Below are positions 43,105 to 51,695 of a stretch of 64,000 nt of DNA, piece by piece. Both the position numbers and the translations under genes were made by a program. The stretch lies in contig DXLO01000009.1 in the NCBI GenBank assembly GCA_019414665.1, positions 12,819 to 76,818 on the forward strand, in the 5' to 3' direction. This DNA is from Bacteroides sp. Lineage in GTDB: Bacteria > Bacteroidota > Bacteroidia > Bacteroidales > Bacteroidaceae. Below the pieces are notes generated by a model. It saw only the letters and a program-made list of their open reading frames with translations. It was not told the origin of the DNA and ran no database searches. Position 1 is the stretch's first letter; each line of letters begins with the position of its first letter.

Positions 43105-46100
43105 TTGTTAGCGGACAGTCATACCACAATGGTGATCGGGGTTGACGTACATGTGACGACGGCTCCCCCCTTCAATCCCATCCATCCCTACATCGGGATG
43201 GTGATAGACCCCGCTGACTACATACCGTTCCTGGGTACGAACGTAAGCGTGAACGGACTGAAGCGCGGCGTATCCGATACGGGCGGGATGATCATCCCCC
43301 TGACGCACATACCGCTTGCCGGCCCGTTTGCCATGGCATCCATGATCGGCCACGAAAGCATGAACTTCTTCGCCTCGCAGAACACGTTCTGCGACGGCAG
43401 CCGCATGAGCCCGAAGGGATACATGGTGATGACCTGCAACGACGTGGGCATACCCCTGTCGGCAGGCGTAGGAAAGAACAAGGCGGGAAAGACAAGGCTC
43501 ATACCGAGCCTGTTCGCACCGACCTCCTTCTCACTCCCGGTGCCGACCGGAAAGCCCGTGATGGTGGGCGGTCCCTATGTCCCAGACTGGGGAGGAATGC
43601 TGGCCGGCCTTGCTGCAAGCATCGGATTCAGTTCGCTGATAAAGCTCGGAAGCAAGGGAGTCGGAAAGGCACTCAAGGCATTCAACCACAAGGTGCTCAA
43701 GAACAAGAAGATACAGGAACTGTTCCCCGCAACAAAAAAACTGAGCGCATACCTGTGCAAGAACGGTTTCGAGCCGGTGAACCTTGTAAACGGAGCCGTG
43801 GTTTACGAAGGCACGGACTTCGGGTTCCCCTCTCCGCTGCCGCTGGAATGGACGAGGGCTTGGTATTCCGACTCGGATTACGAGGGATGGCTCGGACACG
43901 GGACACACTGCCGGTACGACCGCACGGTGGAGAGCTTCGAGGACGAAGGCGTGACGATGCTGCGCATGGAGGACGGACGTGCCGTGCCGTTCCCGGCGAT
44001 AGCACCGGGCGGAGAGTTCTACATGCGCTCCGAACGCACGACGCTGCGCCGCACGGACAAAGGCTATGAGGCATACAGCCACGACACCCTGCTCACTTAC
44101 CGGTTCGACATGAGGGACGGCAGGGCATGGAGGCTGACCCACATAGAGAATCCGGACGGCCTCCGGGTACGGCTGCACTTTGCCGACGGAAGGCTGGCCG
44201 GACTGACCGACCCTGCAGGACGCAGGATACAGGCCACCACGGACGGAAAGGGACGGATAACGGAACTCTCGTTCGTGACGGAAAAAGGGAACGAGCCCCT
44301 GGTGTCGTACACCTACGACAAAGAGGGAAACATGACCGGCATCACCGACGCCCTGGGAAAGGCCACAAGGATGACGTACTCCGGACACCTGATGACGGAG
44401 AAGACAGACCGCAACGGCGATACCTACTGCTGGGAATACGACGGGAAGGGACGCTGCGTGCATACCTACGGCAGGGACGGAATGATGGAGGGACGCATAG
44501 AGTACCATCCCGAAAAGGGCTACAACCTGGTGACCGACTCCACTGGAGGAACGACCACCTACCGCTACACGCCCGAGCAGCTCGTGACGTCGGAGATAGA
44601 CCCGCTGGGCAACGAGACACGCCACAGCTACACGGACTACATGGAGCCGTACCGCACCACAGATCCCGAAGGCGGAGTGACGGGCTACAGCTATGACGGG
44701 GAGGGAAAGCTCACCGGCATCACCTATCCCGACGGCAGCGGGGAAATGTTCGTCCATGACGAGAGAGGACGGCTCATCATCCACATAGACTGCGAGGGGA
44801 ACAAGACGGTGCGCCTGTACGACAGGGAACGACCGCACCTCGTGACCGGATTCATAGACGCTGCGGGAGAAGTGACCGAACTGACCTACGATGAACACGG
44901 ACTGCCCGTGACGGTAAGCAAGGGAAAGCGCCGGAGCGAACTCTCGTACGACAGGGAAATGAACCTCGAGGCGTGGCATGAGGACGGCAGGAAGCTCGGA
45001 GGATGGAAGCACGACGCAAGGGGAAGGATGACGGAACGCACCTCCCCCGGGTACCGCACGGAGTTCTACCACTACGACGCGCTGGACCGTCTGCGCCGCA
45101 TAGACGCCCGGGACGGGAACGTCATACACCTGGACTACGACAACTACGACAGCATCACCGAGGCGCGTGACGCAAGAAGGCACGTGCGCATGGGCTACAA
45201 CTCGGTGGGCAGCATGACCTGGCGGGAGGAAGCCGGGCACAGGGTGAGCTTCAACTATGACGGGATGGACCGACTGACAGAGGTGGTAAACGAGGCAGGC
45301 GCAGGATACCTGTTCGGACGCGACCTTGCGGGAAACATCACTTCGGAAAGGGACTACGGAGGCATAGGGCGCACATACCACAGGGACGGATGCGGACGGG
45401 TGACACGCATAGACCGCCCCGGAGGACGCTCCACGACCTATACATACGATGCCATGGGGCGTGTGACGACAGCCGCATACCATGACGGCACAAGGGAGGA
45501 ATACGGATATGACAGGAACGGACTGATGGTATCGGCCGACAACACGGAGGCACGCATAAGGCTGGAGCGCGACCCGATGGGACGTGTGGTATGCGAGAAG
45601 GCGGGTCTCCCGGGAGGCGACACATTCACGCAGGTGATGTCCGTGGAATCGGAATACAGCATATACGGCGAGCGCACCCGCGTAAGAAGCTCGCTCGGAG
45701 CGGACATGCGGCTGTCCTACGACAATCCGGGACTGGTAGGAGAAATAAAGGCCGAGGTGGAAAGGCCTGAACCGGAAAAGGCATCCGCAGAAGAAGGGAA
45801 CACAGGAAAAAAGGACATACAGTCCTGGGAAAGCAGCATCCTGCGGGACGATGCGGGACGCGAGACGGAACGCTTCGCCACGGGCGGGATAAGGATTACC
45901 ACGGACTATGACGACATGGGGCTTGTACGCTCCCGCCACGTGCATTCGGGCGAAAGGCATACGGGATGGAGAAGCTACCGGTGGGACGTGGGCGCAAGGC
46001 TGATGTCAATGCGCTGCAACCTCTCCCCCGAGCCGGTCATCTTCGACTACGACGGAATGTGCAATCTCGTGAGGGCGGACTACTCCATGCACGAGAGCAT

Positions 46101-47379
46101 ATTCCGCACACCCGACAAGGTGGGAAACCTGTACCGCAGCGAAAGCGGAAGGGACAGGACGTATGACGGCGGCGGACGGCTGACAAGCGACGGGAAGTTC
46201 CACTACCGCTACGACTGCGAGGGGAACCTCGTACACAGAAGCCGCAGGAACCTGTCGGATATGAACAGCGGCAGTGCAGGCCGCAGCAGGAAGGGGCTGT
46301 TCGGACTGTTCTCTTCCCCGGAGAACGGAGAAGGCGGCAGTGCCGGAACCAAGGACACCCCGTTTGCAGACTGGCAGCCGGGAGACACCTGCTACGAGTG
46401 GCTGGCCAGCGGAATGCTTGCCGGAGTGAAGACACCTGACGGAAAGACCGTCTCCTTCGAATATGACGCGCTCGGACGACGGGTATCGAAGACCGTGGAC
46501 GGAACCGTCCGGCGGTTCGGATGGGACGGCAACGTGGTGCTGCACGAATGGGACATTGAGGAAGCCGGCAGACCGAAGCTCATCACTGACGGAAGCGGAC
46601 GCGAGGAATACGAAGGCACGGAGAAGCCGGAAAACCTCGTGACATGGATATATGACGGAACCTCGTTCACGCCGGTGGCAAAAGTCACTGACGGGGAACG
46701 TTATACGATAGTGCATGACTATCTGGGCACGCCTACGCAGGCATACGACAGCAGGGGAAACCTTGTATGGGAGATGCTGCTGGACGTGTACGGAGAGGTG
46801 AAGGAATGTCACGGAGACCGAACGCTCGTACCCTTCCGCTATCAGGGACAGTATGAGGATATTGAGACGGGGCTGTACTACAACCGCTTCCGCTACTATT
46901 CATCGCAGATGGGGATGTACATCTCGCAAGATCCAATAGGATTATTAGGTGGAATTAATCAGTATATTTATGTACAAGACCCTAATAGCTTAATTGATTT
47001 ATTAGGACTATTTGGCATGCCTAAAGGTGGCTGGAACTACAATAACATGCCTAGATTTGATGGTTATCAATTACACCATGTAATACCACGGTCAAAAGCT
47101 AATCATCCCGCAATAAAAGCAGCTGGATTTGATGTGGACAGGTTAAGTAATTTAATATACTTACCTAAAGAGTCAGGGATTCATCCAACGCGAAGCATCC
47201 ATAATGGTTGGAATAAGGAGCACGCCAATTACAATGCCAATATAACGCGCCAATTAGATGAAATAGCCGAAATAGGAAAAGCCAATCATTGGTCTAAAGC
47301 TGATTATGCAGCTGCAATCGAAGATTTAAAAAATGAAACGAAGCAAGGATTACGCAATGGTAGAATAAGTTGTCATTAA
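43105..47379 (+). CDS. rhs: PAAR-Rhs polymorphic toxin 2 with HNH (AHH-like) nuclease tip
   Basis: A 1424-residue effector with the same PAAR and Rhs shell as Rhs1. The start is TTG at 43105, since the ATG used by rhs1 is replaced; ATG at 43129 is an alternative that would remove eight residues. After ISQDPIGLLGG the tip (about residues 1300-1424) differs completely: YQLHHVIPRSKANHPAIKAAGF, LSNLIYLPKE and a His-rich HPTRSIHNGWNKEHANYN. This fits an HNH/EndoVII-type nuclease of the AHH group (LHH here). Its GC-rich shell ends and an AT-rich tip begins near 46935. The downstream Imm11-like gene is the likely immunity. Confidence 0.85.
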   Translation: MLADSHTTMVIGVDVHVTTAPPFNPIHPYIGMVIDPADYIPFLGTNVSVNGLKRGVSDTGGMIIPLTHIPLAGPFAMASMIGHESMNFFASQNTFCDGSRMSPKGYMVMTCNDVGIPLSAGVGKNKAGKTRLIPSLFAPTSFSLPVPTGKPVMVGGPYVPDWGGMLAGLAASIGFSSLIKLGSKGVGKALKAFNHKVLKNKKIQELFPATKKLSAYLCKNGFEPVNLVNGAVVYEGTDFGFPSPLPLEWTRAWYSDSDYEGWLGHGTHCRYDRTVESFEDEGVTMLRMEDGRAVPFPAIAPGGEFYMRSERTTLRRTDKGYEAYSHDTLLTYRFDMRDGRAWRLTHIENPDGLRVRLHFADGRLAGLTDPAGRRIQATTDGKGRITELSFVTEKGNEPLVSYTYDKEGNMTGITDALGKATRMTYSGHLMTEKTDRNGDTYCWEYDGKGRCVHTYGRDGMMEGRIEYHPEKGYNLVTDSTGGTTTYRYTPEQLVTSEIDPLGNETRHSYTDYMEPYRTTDPEGGVTGYSYDGEGKLTGITYPDGSGEMFVHDERGRLIIHIDCEGNKTVRLYDRERPHLVTGFIDAAGEVTELTYDEHGLPVTVSKGKRRSELSYDREMNLEAWHEDGRKLGGWKHDARGRMTERTSPGYRTEFYHYDALDRLRRIDARDGNVIHLDYDNYDSITEARDARRHVRMGYNSVGSMTWREEAGHRVSFNYDGMDRLTEVVNEAGAGYLFGRDLAGNITSERDYGGIGRTYHRDGCGRVTRIDRPGGRSTTYTYDAMGRVTTAAYHDGTREEYGYDRNGLMVSADNTEARIRLERDPMGRVVCEKAGLPGGDTFTQVMSVESEYSIYGERTRVRSSLGADMRLSYDNPGLVGEIKAEVERPEPEKASAEEGNTGKKDIQSWESSILRDDAGRETERFATGGIRITTDYDDMGLVRSRHVHSGERHTGWRSYRWDVGARLMSMRCNLSPEPVIFDYDGMCNLVRADYSMHESIFRTPDKVGNLYRSESGRDRTYDGGGRLTSDGKFHYRYDCEGNLVHRSRRNLSDMNSGSAGRSRKGLFGLFSSPENGEGGSAGTKDTPFADWQPGDTCYEWLASGMLAGVKTPDGKTVSFEYDALGRRVSKTVDGTVRRFGWDGNVVLHEWDIEEAGRPKLITDGSGREEYEGTEKPENLVTWIYDGTSFTPVAKVTDGERYTIVHDYLGTPTQAYDSRGNLVWEMLLDVYGEVKECHGDRTLVPFRYQGQYEDIETGLYYNRFRYYSSQMGMYISQDPIGLLGGINQYIYVQDPNSLIDLLGLFGMPKGGWNYNNMPRFDGYQLHHVIPRSKANHPAIKAAGFDVDRLSNLIYLPKESGIHPTRSIHNGWNKEHANYNANITRQLDEIAEIGKANHWSKADYAAAIEDLKNETKQGLRNGRISCH
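43108..46631 (+). repeat. Rhs shell duplication, copy 2 (partner 38531-42054)
   Basis: Second copy of the near-identical 3.5-kb rhs segment. Identity begins at TTAGCGGACAGTCATACCAC just inside the coding start and declines at 46632. Confidence 0.85.
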
Positions 47380-47391
47380 AAAAGAAATTTT

Positions 47392-47946
47392 ATGTATTTT
47401 GAATTTTTAGATTATTACAAACGAGATACAACATTTGTACTCAATGAAGACCAAAGTAATATTGATATATCAATACTAAAAGCTGGGCAGTTGATTAATG
47501 CTGATAAGACATTAGTATTTAATGTAGATAAAATTGATAGTTACATTAATACATATGATGTACTTCCAACATTTAATATGCCCCTTGTTAGTGCAAAATT
47601 TAAAAAAACTTTCAATGATCTAAAAGATGATATACAATTTGTAAAAGTATCAATTATCGATGATAATAACAATCATAACGAGGACTATTACTTTATGAAT
47701 ATTCTCAATGTTTTGCCTATTATGGATAAAAATACATCCATATTCGAAATAAAAAAATATGGGAAAGCTGAAGTTCTTAAAATTAAGAAACTGTATATAA
47801 CAGATTTAGAAGGACATTCAATCGTTCGTATGGCAGAACATAAATCGTATATTATTACCACTGATGCCTTCAAAAAACGTTGTGAAGATGCAAATTTAAA
47901 AGGAATTCATTTTGTTCAGGAGGGACATACAATATATAAAGATTAA
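47392..47946 (+). CDS. Candidate immunity protein for Rhs2, Imm11 (DUF1629)-like
   Basis: A 184-residue AT-rich protein 12 bases after rhs2. Its pattern fits Imm11/DUF1629: a central PLVSAKFKKTFNDLKDDIQFVKVSI, a DDNNNHNEDYYFMNILNVLPIMD block, IKKLYITDLEGHSIVRMAEHKSYIITTDAFKKRCEDANLKGIHF at the C-terminus. Members of this family protect against polymorphic toxins, including nucleases. The neighbour on the other side is a 225-bp AT-rich gap with nothing recognised, then the FRG gene. Confidence 0.65.
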   Translation: MYFEFLDYYKRDTTFVLNEDQSNIDISILKAGQLINADKTLVFNVDKIDSYINTYDVLPTFNMPLVSAKFKKTFNDLKDDIQFVKVSIIDDNNNHNEDYYFMNILNVLPIMDKNTSIFEIKKYGKAEVLKIKKLYITDLEGHSIVRMAEHKSYIITTDAFKKRCEDANLKGIHFVQEGHTIYKD

Positions 47947-48171
47947 AATTTAATTTAAAACAATCATTTAAACAACAAATGGAACTTTGTATCTTTTTTA
48001 TCTATTATTTTATCAAGTAATATTTCAATACAATATATTTGAATAAATATGAAGATTTCACTTACTCTTATTTATCATACATAGACTTAAAGCTTTTTAT
48101 ATTACAACTATGCAGAATAAGATATTAATTTATAAACTTTAGTAAGAAAATAGCATATAGAGTTTTGTAAC

Positions 48172-49659
48172 ATGATCAGTATATTTACATGGATACCATT
48201 TTATAAAGAACTATCCAACTGGCTATTCAAAAAACAAAACGGCCAGTTGGAGTTGATATCTGTCCTAAAAAAGATTGGTATTACCGGCTTTAGAGACGGT
48301 ACAGAGAAGGGTAAACCAATAGAACTGAACGAAATAGACCCGTTCACATTCTTATCGTATCTCAACAAGTTTCACTCCAATGAAAGAAGAGTCGAAATAT
48401 TACAAGATTTATGGACAGAACTGAAGTTCAAATGCCAAGAGCCGACAGATGTAACTGGACTTCCGACAATTCACCCAATGAAAGTGCATCTATTCCCATG
48501 GAAGACAACCAGGGGTAAAGATGATATAACAGCACTGTGGAACTTATTCAGACAAGCAAAAGAAGGGAAAATAGAAGAACAACTCTTTCAAACCGTATTG
48601 GATATAAAAAGTGTAGGAAAAGGCAAACTCAGTATTGTACTGTTCTATACCAATCCAGAGAAGTTCGTTCCTCTGGACTCCAATACATCATCATATCTGC
48701 GAAAAAAGAAGTTGAGCTACACCTATGACAGCTTTGCTTCTTATGAAAAACTGTCAGAAGAAGCAATCCGGAGTCTTGGGAAAAAGCCTTGGGAGATTTC
48801 ATGTGATGCCTATGACTCCATCCCTGAAAATGAAACTTCAACAACCATAGGTAGTATCAGAACATTATTTGAAAGACTTGAAGGCGAACTGGAAGACAGC
48901 ATGGATTACCATATCTTTTACAGAGGGCAATCGGACAAAAAATATGGGCTACTCCCCTCAATCTATCGGGAAGAAGCACTGATCCAGAATGAGGACAAGA
49001 TATTCAGAGACATTATCGCACAATGTCCTACCGATTTCAAGGGAAGCACATCAGCCTTTGAGAAACTGGTAAAGATGCAGCACTACTCTTTACCGACACG
49101 TCTGCTGGACATTACAACCAATCCTTTGGTTGCCATGTATTTTGCTTGCGACGATGACAAAGTTGACGGCAAGCTGTTTCGTTTTGAAGTCAAAACATCA
49201 GACATCAAATATTTTGACAGCGATGCAGTCAGCGTAGTATCCAATATCGCAAAACGTCCAATAGACTTCAGTATTGAGAAGCTTCGGGACTTAGACCGTG
49301 AGGAATTTAACAATCAAACAGACATAGCCTATCTGCTACATGAGATCAAGTACGAAAAGCCTCATTTCCAAGATATAATTGACTCAAAAGACATAGAAAG
49401 AGTCTTTTGTGTGAAACCGATGTTCGACAACCCGCGTATCATCCGGCAATCGGGAGCTTTCTTCCTTTATGGCATAGACGGAAACAAAAGCAAGCCAGCA
49501 ATACTCAACTTCGACTATAAAACGTATATCATCGGCAAGGCGCAAAAGAAGAAAATCAGGAAGCAACTTGAAGCTCTCGGTATAGACAAATCCACATTGT
49601 TCCCCGAAGTGGAGCATGTGGCCGAACATATAAAGGAGAAATATCATATCACCCAATAA
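48172..49659 (+). CDS. FRG-domain protein
   Basis: A 495-residue soluble protein. Residues about 240-370 carry the FRG domain: YHIFYRGQSDKKYGLLPSIYRE, FEKLVKMQHYSLPTRLLDITTNPLVAMYFACDDD, matching the conserved FRGQ, PSI-R and QH-x-x-PTRLLD-x-x-x-P-x-x-A-x-x-FA motifs. The N-terminal 230 residues are a separate, helical domain that I do not recognise. FRG proteins often occur in defence islands and toxin-like contexts, but their reaction is not established to my knowledge. It lies between two T6SS payload modules and next to the Panacea pair, so it looks like inserted defence cargo. Confidence 0.75.
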   Translation: MISIFTWIPFYKELSNWLFKKQNGQLELISVLKKIGITGFRDGTEKGKPIELNEIDPFTFLSYLNKFHSNERRVEILQDLWTELKFKCQEPTDVTGLPTIHPMKVHLFPWKTTRGKDDITALWNLFRQAKEGKIEEQLFQTVLDIKSVGKGKLSIVLFYTNPEKFVPLDSNTSSYLRKKKLSYTYDSFASYEKLSEEAIRSLGKKPWEISCDAYDSIPENETSTTIGSIRTLFERLEGELEDSMDYHIFYRGQSDKKYGLLPSIYREEALIQNEDKIFRDIIAQCPTDFKGSTSAFEKLVKMQHYSLPTRLLDITTNPLVAMYFACDDDKVDGKLFRFEVKTSDIKYFDSDAVSVVSNIAKRPIDFSIEKLRDLDREEFNNQTDIAYLLHEIKYEKPHFQDIIDSKDIERVFCVKPMFDNPRIIRQSGAFFLYGIDGNKSKPAILNFDYKTYIIGKAQKKKIRKQLEALGIDKSTLFPEVEHVAEHIKEKYHITQ

Positions 49660-49735
49660 GATCAGGAAATACGAATAGTATGGCCTCAAAGTCAGATTTT
49701 ACGGACTACGGGCGTATTATTCAATAAATTAGTTG

Positions 49736-49743
49736 TATCTTTG
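49736..49743 (+). promoter_or_regulatory. Candidate -7 box for the Panacea pair
   Basis: TATCTTTG, an exact TAnnTTTG box, lies 23 bases before the antitoxin start. This suggests that the pair has its own promoter, as usual for toxin-antitoxin operons. Confidence 0.5.
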
Positions 49744-49766
49744 CCAAATAATTGAATTAAGATAAA

Positions 49767-50324
49767 ATGAAAACTTTTATACAGATTGCAAAAATAAAAG
49801 CAGTATTACTCTATATCATGCAGAGTTTTCCCCAAGGAGTGGACTATATAAAGTTATTCAAGATACTTTATTTTGCCCAGCAGGATCATCTTGTCAAATA
49901 TGGAAAGGTACTTGTAGAGGACTCATTCAGGGCATTGAAGCATGGCCCTGTACCGACCTATACCTATAAGGCACTGCAAATAGCAGAGGGAAAGCCACTG
50001 GAAGGAAATTTTGAAGAATTTCTCACCGGTATAGAAGTACGAAACAAGAAGGTATATACTTCTGCAAAACCTGATATGGACTACATTTCAGGTGCAGACA
50101 AGCGTTGTCTTGATGCTGCCATCGAAAAATATAAGGATACAGATCCTTATGACCTGTCGGATCTGTCGCACGACTCGGCATGGGAAGAAGCAATGACCCG
50201 TATTCAGGATGATCCCCAAAAGAATTTCATTACCATCATAGATATAGCAAGAGCCGGAAAGGCAACCAAAGAAATGGTAGATTACATCCGTGAAAAACAA
50301 ATTGTCAAAAACGCTTTATCTTAA
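49767..50324 (+). CDS. Panacea (DUF4065, SocA-like) antitoxin-type protein
   Basis: A 185-residue protein with the Panacea/DUF4065 pattern: IQIAKIKAVLLYIMQSFPQGVDYIKLFKILYFAQQDHLVKYGK, then EDSFRALKHGPVPTYTYKAL, and the C-terminal DLSDLSHDSAWEEA block. The domain is known as a versatile antitoxin (PanA) that neutralises varied toxins and is related to SocA. It precedes a 160-residue gene by six bases, giving a typical antitoxin-toxin layout. A neighbour FRG protein is the other possible partner. Confidence 0.85.
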   Translation: MKTFIQIAKIKAVLLYIMQSFPQGVDYIKLFKILYFAQQDHLVKYGKVLVEDSFRALKHGPVPTYTYKALQIAEGKPLEGNFEEFLTGIEVRNKKVYTSAKPDMDYISGADKRCLDAAIEKYKDTDPYDLSDLSHDSAWEEAMTRIQDDPQKNFITIIDIARAGKATKEMVDYIREKQIVKNALS

Positions 50325-50330
50325 AATCAG

Positions 50331-50813
50331 ATGGACGACAAAAACGGTGCGCTTGAAAAGCTGAAGGCTGCAATGGACGAAGCAGAACGAGTAGATATGT
50401 CATCAGTGAAGATTGGTGACATTATTTATGTCCCTCTGGATGAAGAGGACGGACTGATATTGAAAAACGGATATGATGACCGTAAGAAATACATAGTCAT
50501 TATCGGGTTCACGCCGGAAGGAGTGGCTATTGGTGCCTTGCTCATAAATTCGGAAATAGACTCTTCCAAGAGATCTGAAGAACTGCTAAATTGCCAATAT
50601 CCCTTATTAGTACGCGACTATCGCAGTATTCTGGACTATGACAGCTGGCTGGACTGTTCGGATATATTCGAACTTTCAAAACTGAAAATCACGGAAAAGG
50701 ACGGAAAACTGAAAGGCTGCCTGACTCCCGAAGACAGAGAAAGAGTGATGGAGTTTCTGAAAGAAACTGATGTATTTGACAATGCTACCAAAAAGCGTTA
50801 TGGAATTATATAA
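50331..50813 (+). CDS. Putative toxin partner of the Panacea antitoxin
   Basis: A 160-residue protein with an early beta-barrel-like stretch (VKIGDIIYVPLDEEDGLILKNGYDDRKKYIVIIGFT) that is faintly like PemK/MazF barrels, and an acidic and helical C-terminus. Proximity to the Panacea gene (six bases) supports a toxin role. No known toxin family is recognised with certainty, so it may be a new PanT type. It ends 143 bases before the hcp2 promoter; that stretch holds nothing recognisable. Confidence 0.5.
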   Translation: MDDKNGALEKLKAAMDEAERVDMSSVKIGDIIYVPLDEEDGLILKNGYDDRKKYIVIIGFTPEGVAIGALLINSEIDSSKRSEELLNCQYPLLVRDYRSILDYDSWLDCSDIFELSKLKITEKDGKLKGCLTPEDRERVMEFLKETDVFDNATKKRYGII

Positions 50814-50956
50814 ACCAGTATTTTTTTCTGATGTAGATTGACTGAGAAATAACAGAATTCAAAGAAAGAAGTAAAAAGGAACACATCTAAATCAAGGCAG
50901 ATATATCGTTGTATTTACCATACGAAAAACTTTTTTCAAAAAAAGTTGGAGAAATA

Positions 50957-51189
50957 TTTGGATATATGATTTTAATTCCCTATAATTGCGACTAACAAAG
51001 ATGATGTTTTATTTTTCTTCTTCTTTTTCCACAAATAAAACAGAAATCGTCTGGAAGAACCGGAGGAAATTTCAAAAGATCGTTTTTGAAGTTTTCTCTT
51101 TTTTTGTTTTCTGACGGAAGGCGACAGGATTCAGAAAAGGGAAACGGAGTCATTCAAATTCATTGTTAAACTTTTAAATTCTATCAATT
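50957..51189 (+). promoter_or_regulatory. hcp2 promoter and conserved 5' leader
   Basis: TTTG at 50957-50960, a 20-base spacer and TATAATTG at 50981-50988. The leader is almost identical to the hcp1 leader, including the 16-pair hairpin at 51063-51098 and T-tract. With the unremarkable 143 bases before it, this accounts for the gap 50814-51189. Confidence 0.65.
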
Positions 51190-51588
51190 ATGGCATCATT
51201 TAGAGCTACATTGGAATTTGCTGGTAAAGAGTATGACGTACTGTACTCAGAGTATGAATTCAGCCGTACAACCGACTCAAAGGGAAAACCATCTTCAAAC
51301 ATCCAGGGAGGCCGCGTTTCGGTAGTTATCGAATCAACTGACGACACTGCGACTATCGAAGCCATGCTGAACAGCCAGTTCAAGCAGGTGGAAGGAAAGA
51401 TCGTGTACAAGAAGATTGAAGAGGATGCTAAGATGAAGGAAATCGAGTTCAAGAACGCCTACATCGTACATTACAAGGAAACTCTTGACGTGAACAACGA
51501 AGTGCCGATGACCATCGCACTCACATTCTCCGCTGAGCTTATCAATGTGGGCAACGCTGCGCTTGACAACAGATGGCCGAAAAACTAA
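51190..51588 (+). CDS. tssD: T6SS tube protein Hcp/TssD, copy 2
   Basis: A 132-residue Hcp, nearly identical to copy 1. Among the few replacements are H/Y in VLHSE, A/S in TDAKG and D/E in NNDVP. Promoter, leader and terminator are duplicated with it. Having a second hcp immediately before vgrG2 suggests that the hcp-vgrG-adaptor-rhs unit was duplicated as a module. Either copy could supply the tube, and specialisation for different cargo cannot be excluded. Confidence 0.92.
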   Translation: MASFRATLEFAGKEYDVLYSEYEFSRTTDSKGKPSSNIQGGRVSVVIESTDDTATIEAMLNSQFKQVEGKIVYKKIEEDAKMKEIEFKNAYIVHYKETLDVNNEVPMTIALTFSAELINVGNAALDNRWPKN

Positions 51589-51626
51589 ACGCTCCGGGGC
51601 AACGCCCCTAAGCGGAATGTAAGATA

Positions 51627-51670
51627 TTGCCGCTTGAAGGGCTCAATCCATCAAGCGGCAATTTTATTTA
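51627..51670 (+). terminator. Intrinsic terminator/attenuator between hcp2 and vgrG2
   Basis: TTGCCGCTTGA at 51627-51637 pairs perfectly with TCAAGCGGCAA at 51651-51661, followed by TTTTATTTA. It lies only 25 bases before vgrG2, which has no separate promoter that I can see. It may therefore act as a partial attenuator that keeps hcp mRNA more abundant than vgrG mRNA. Confidence 0.8.
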
Positions 51671-51695
51671 TTCACCTTAAAAAATCATTGCCGTT

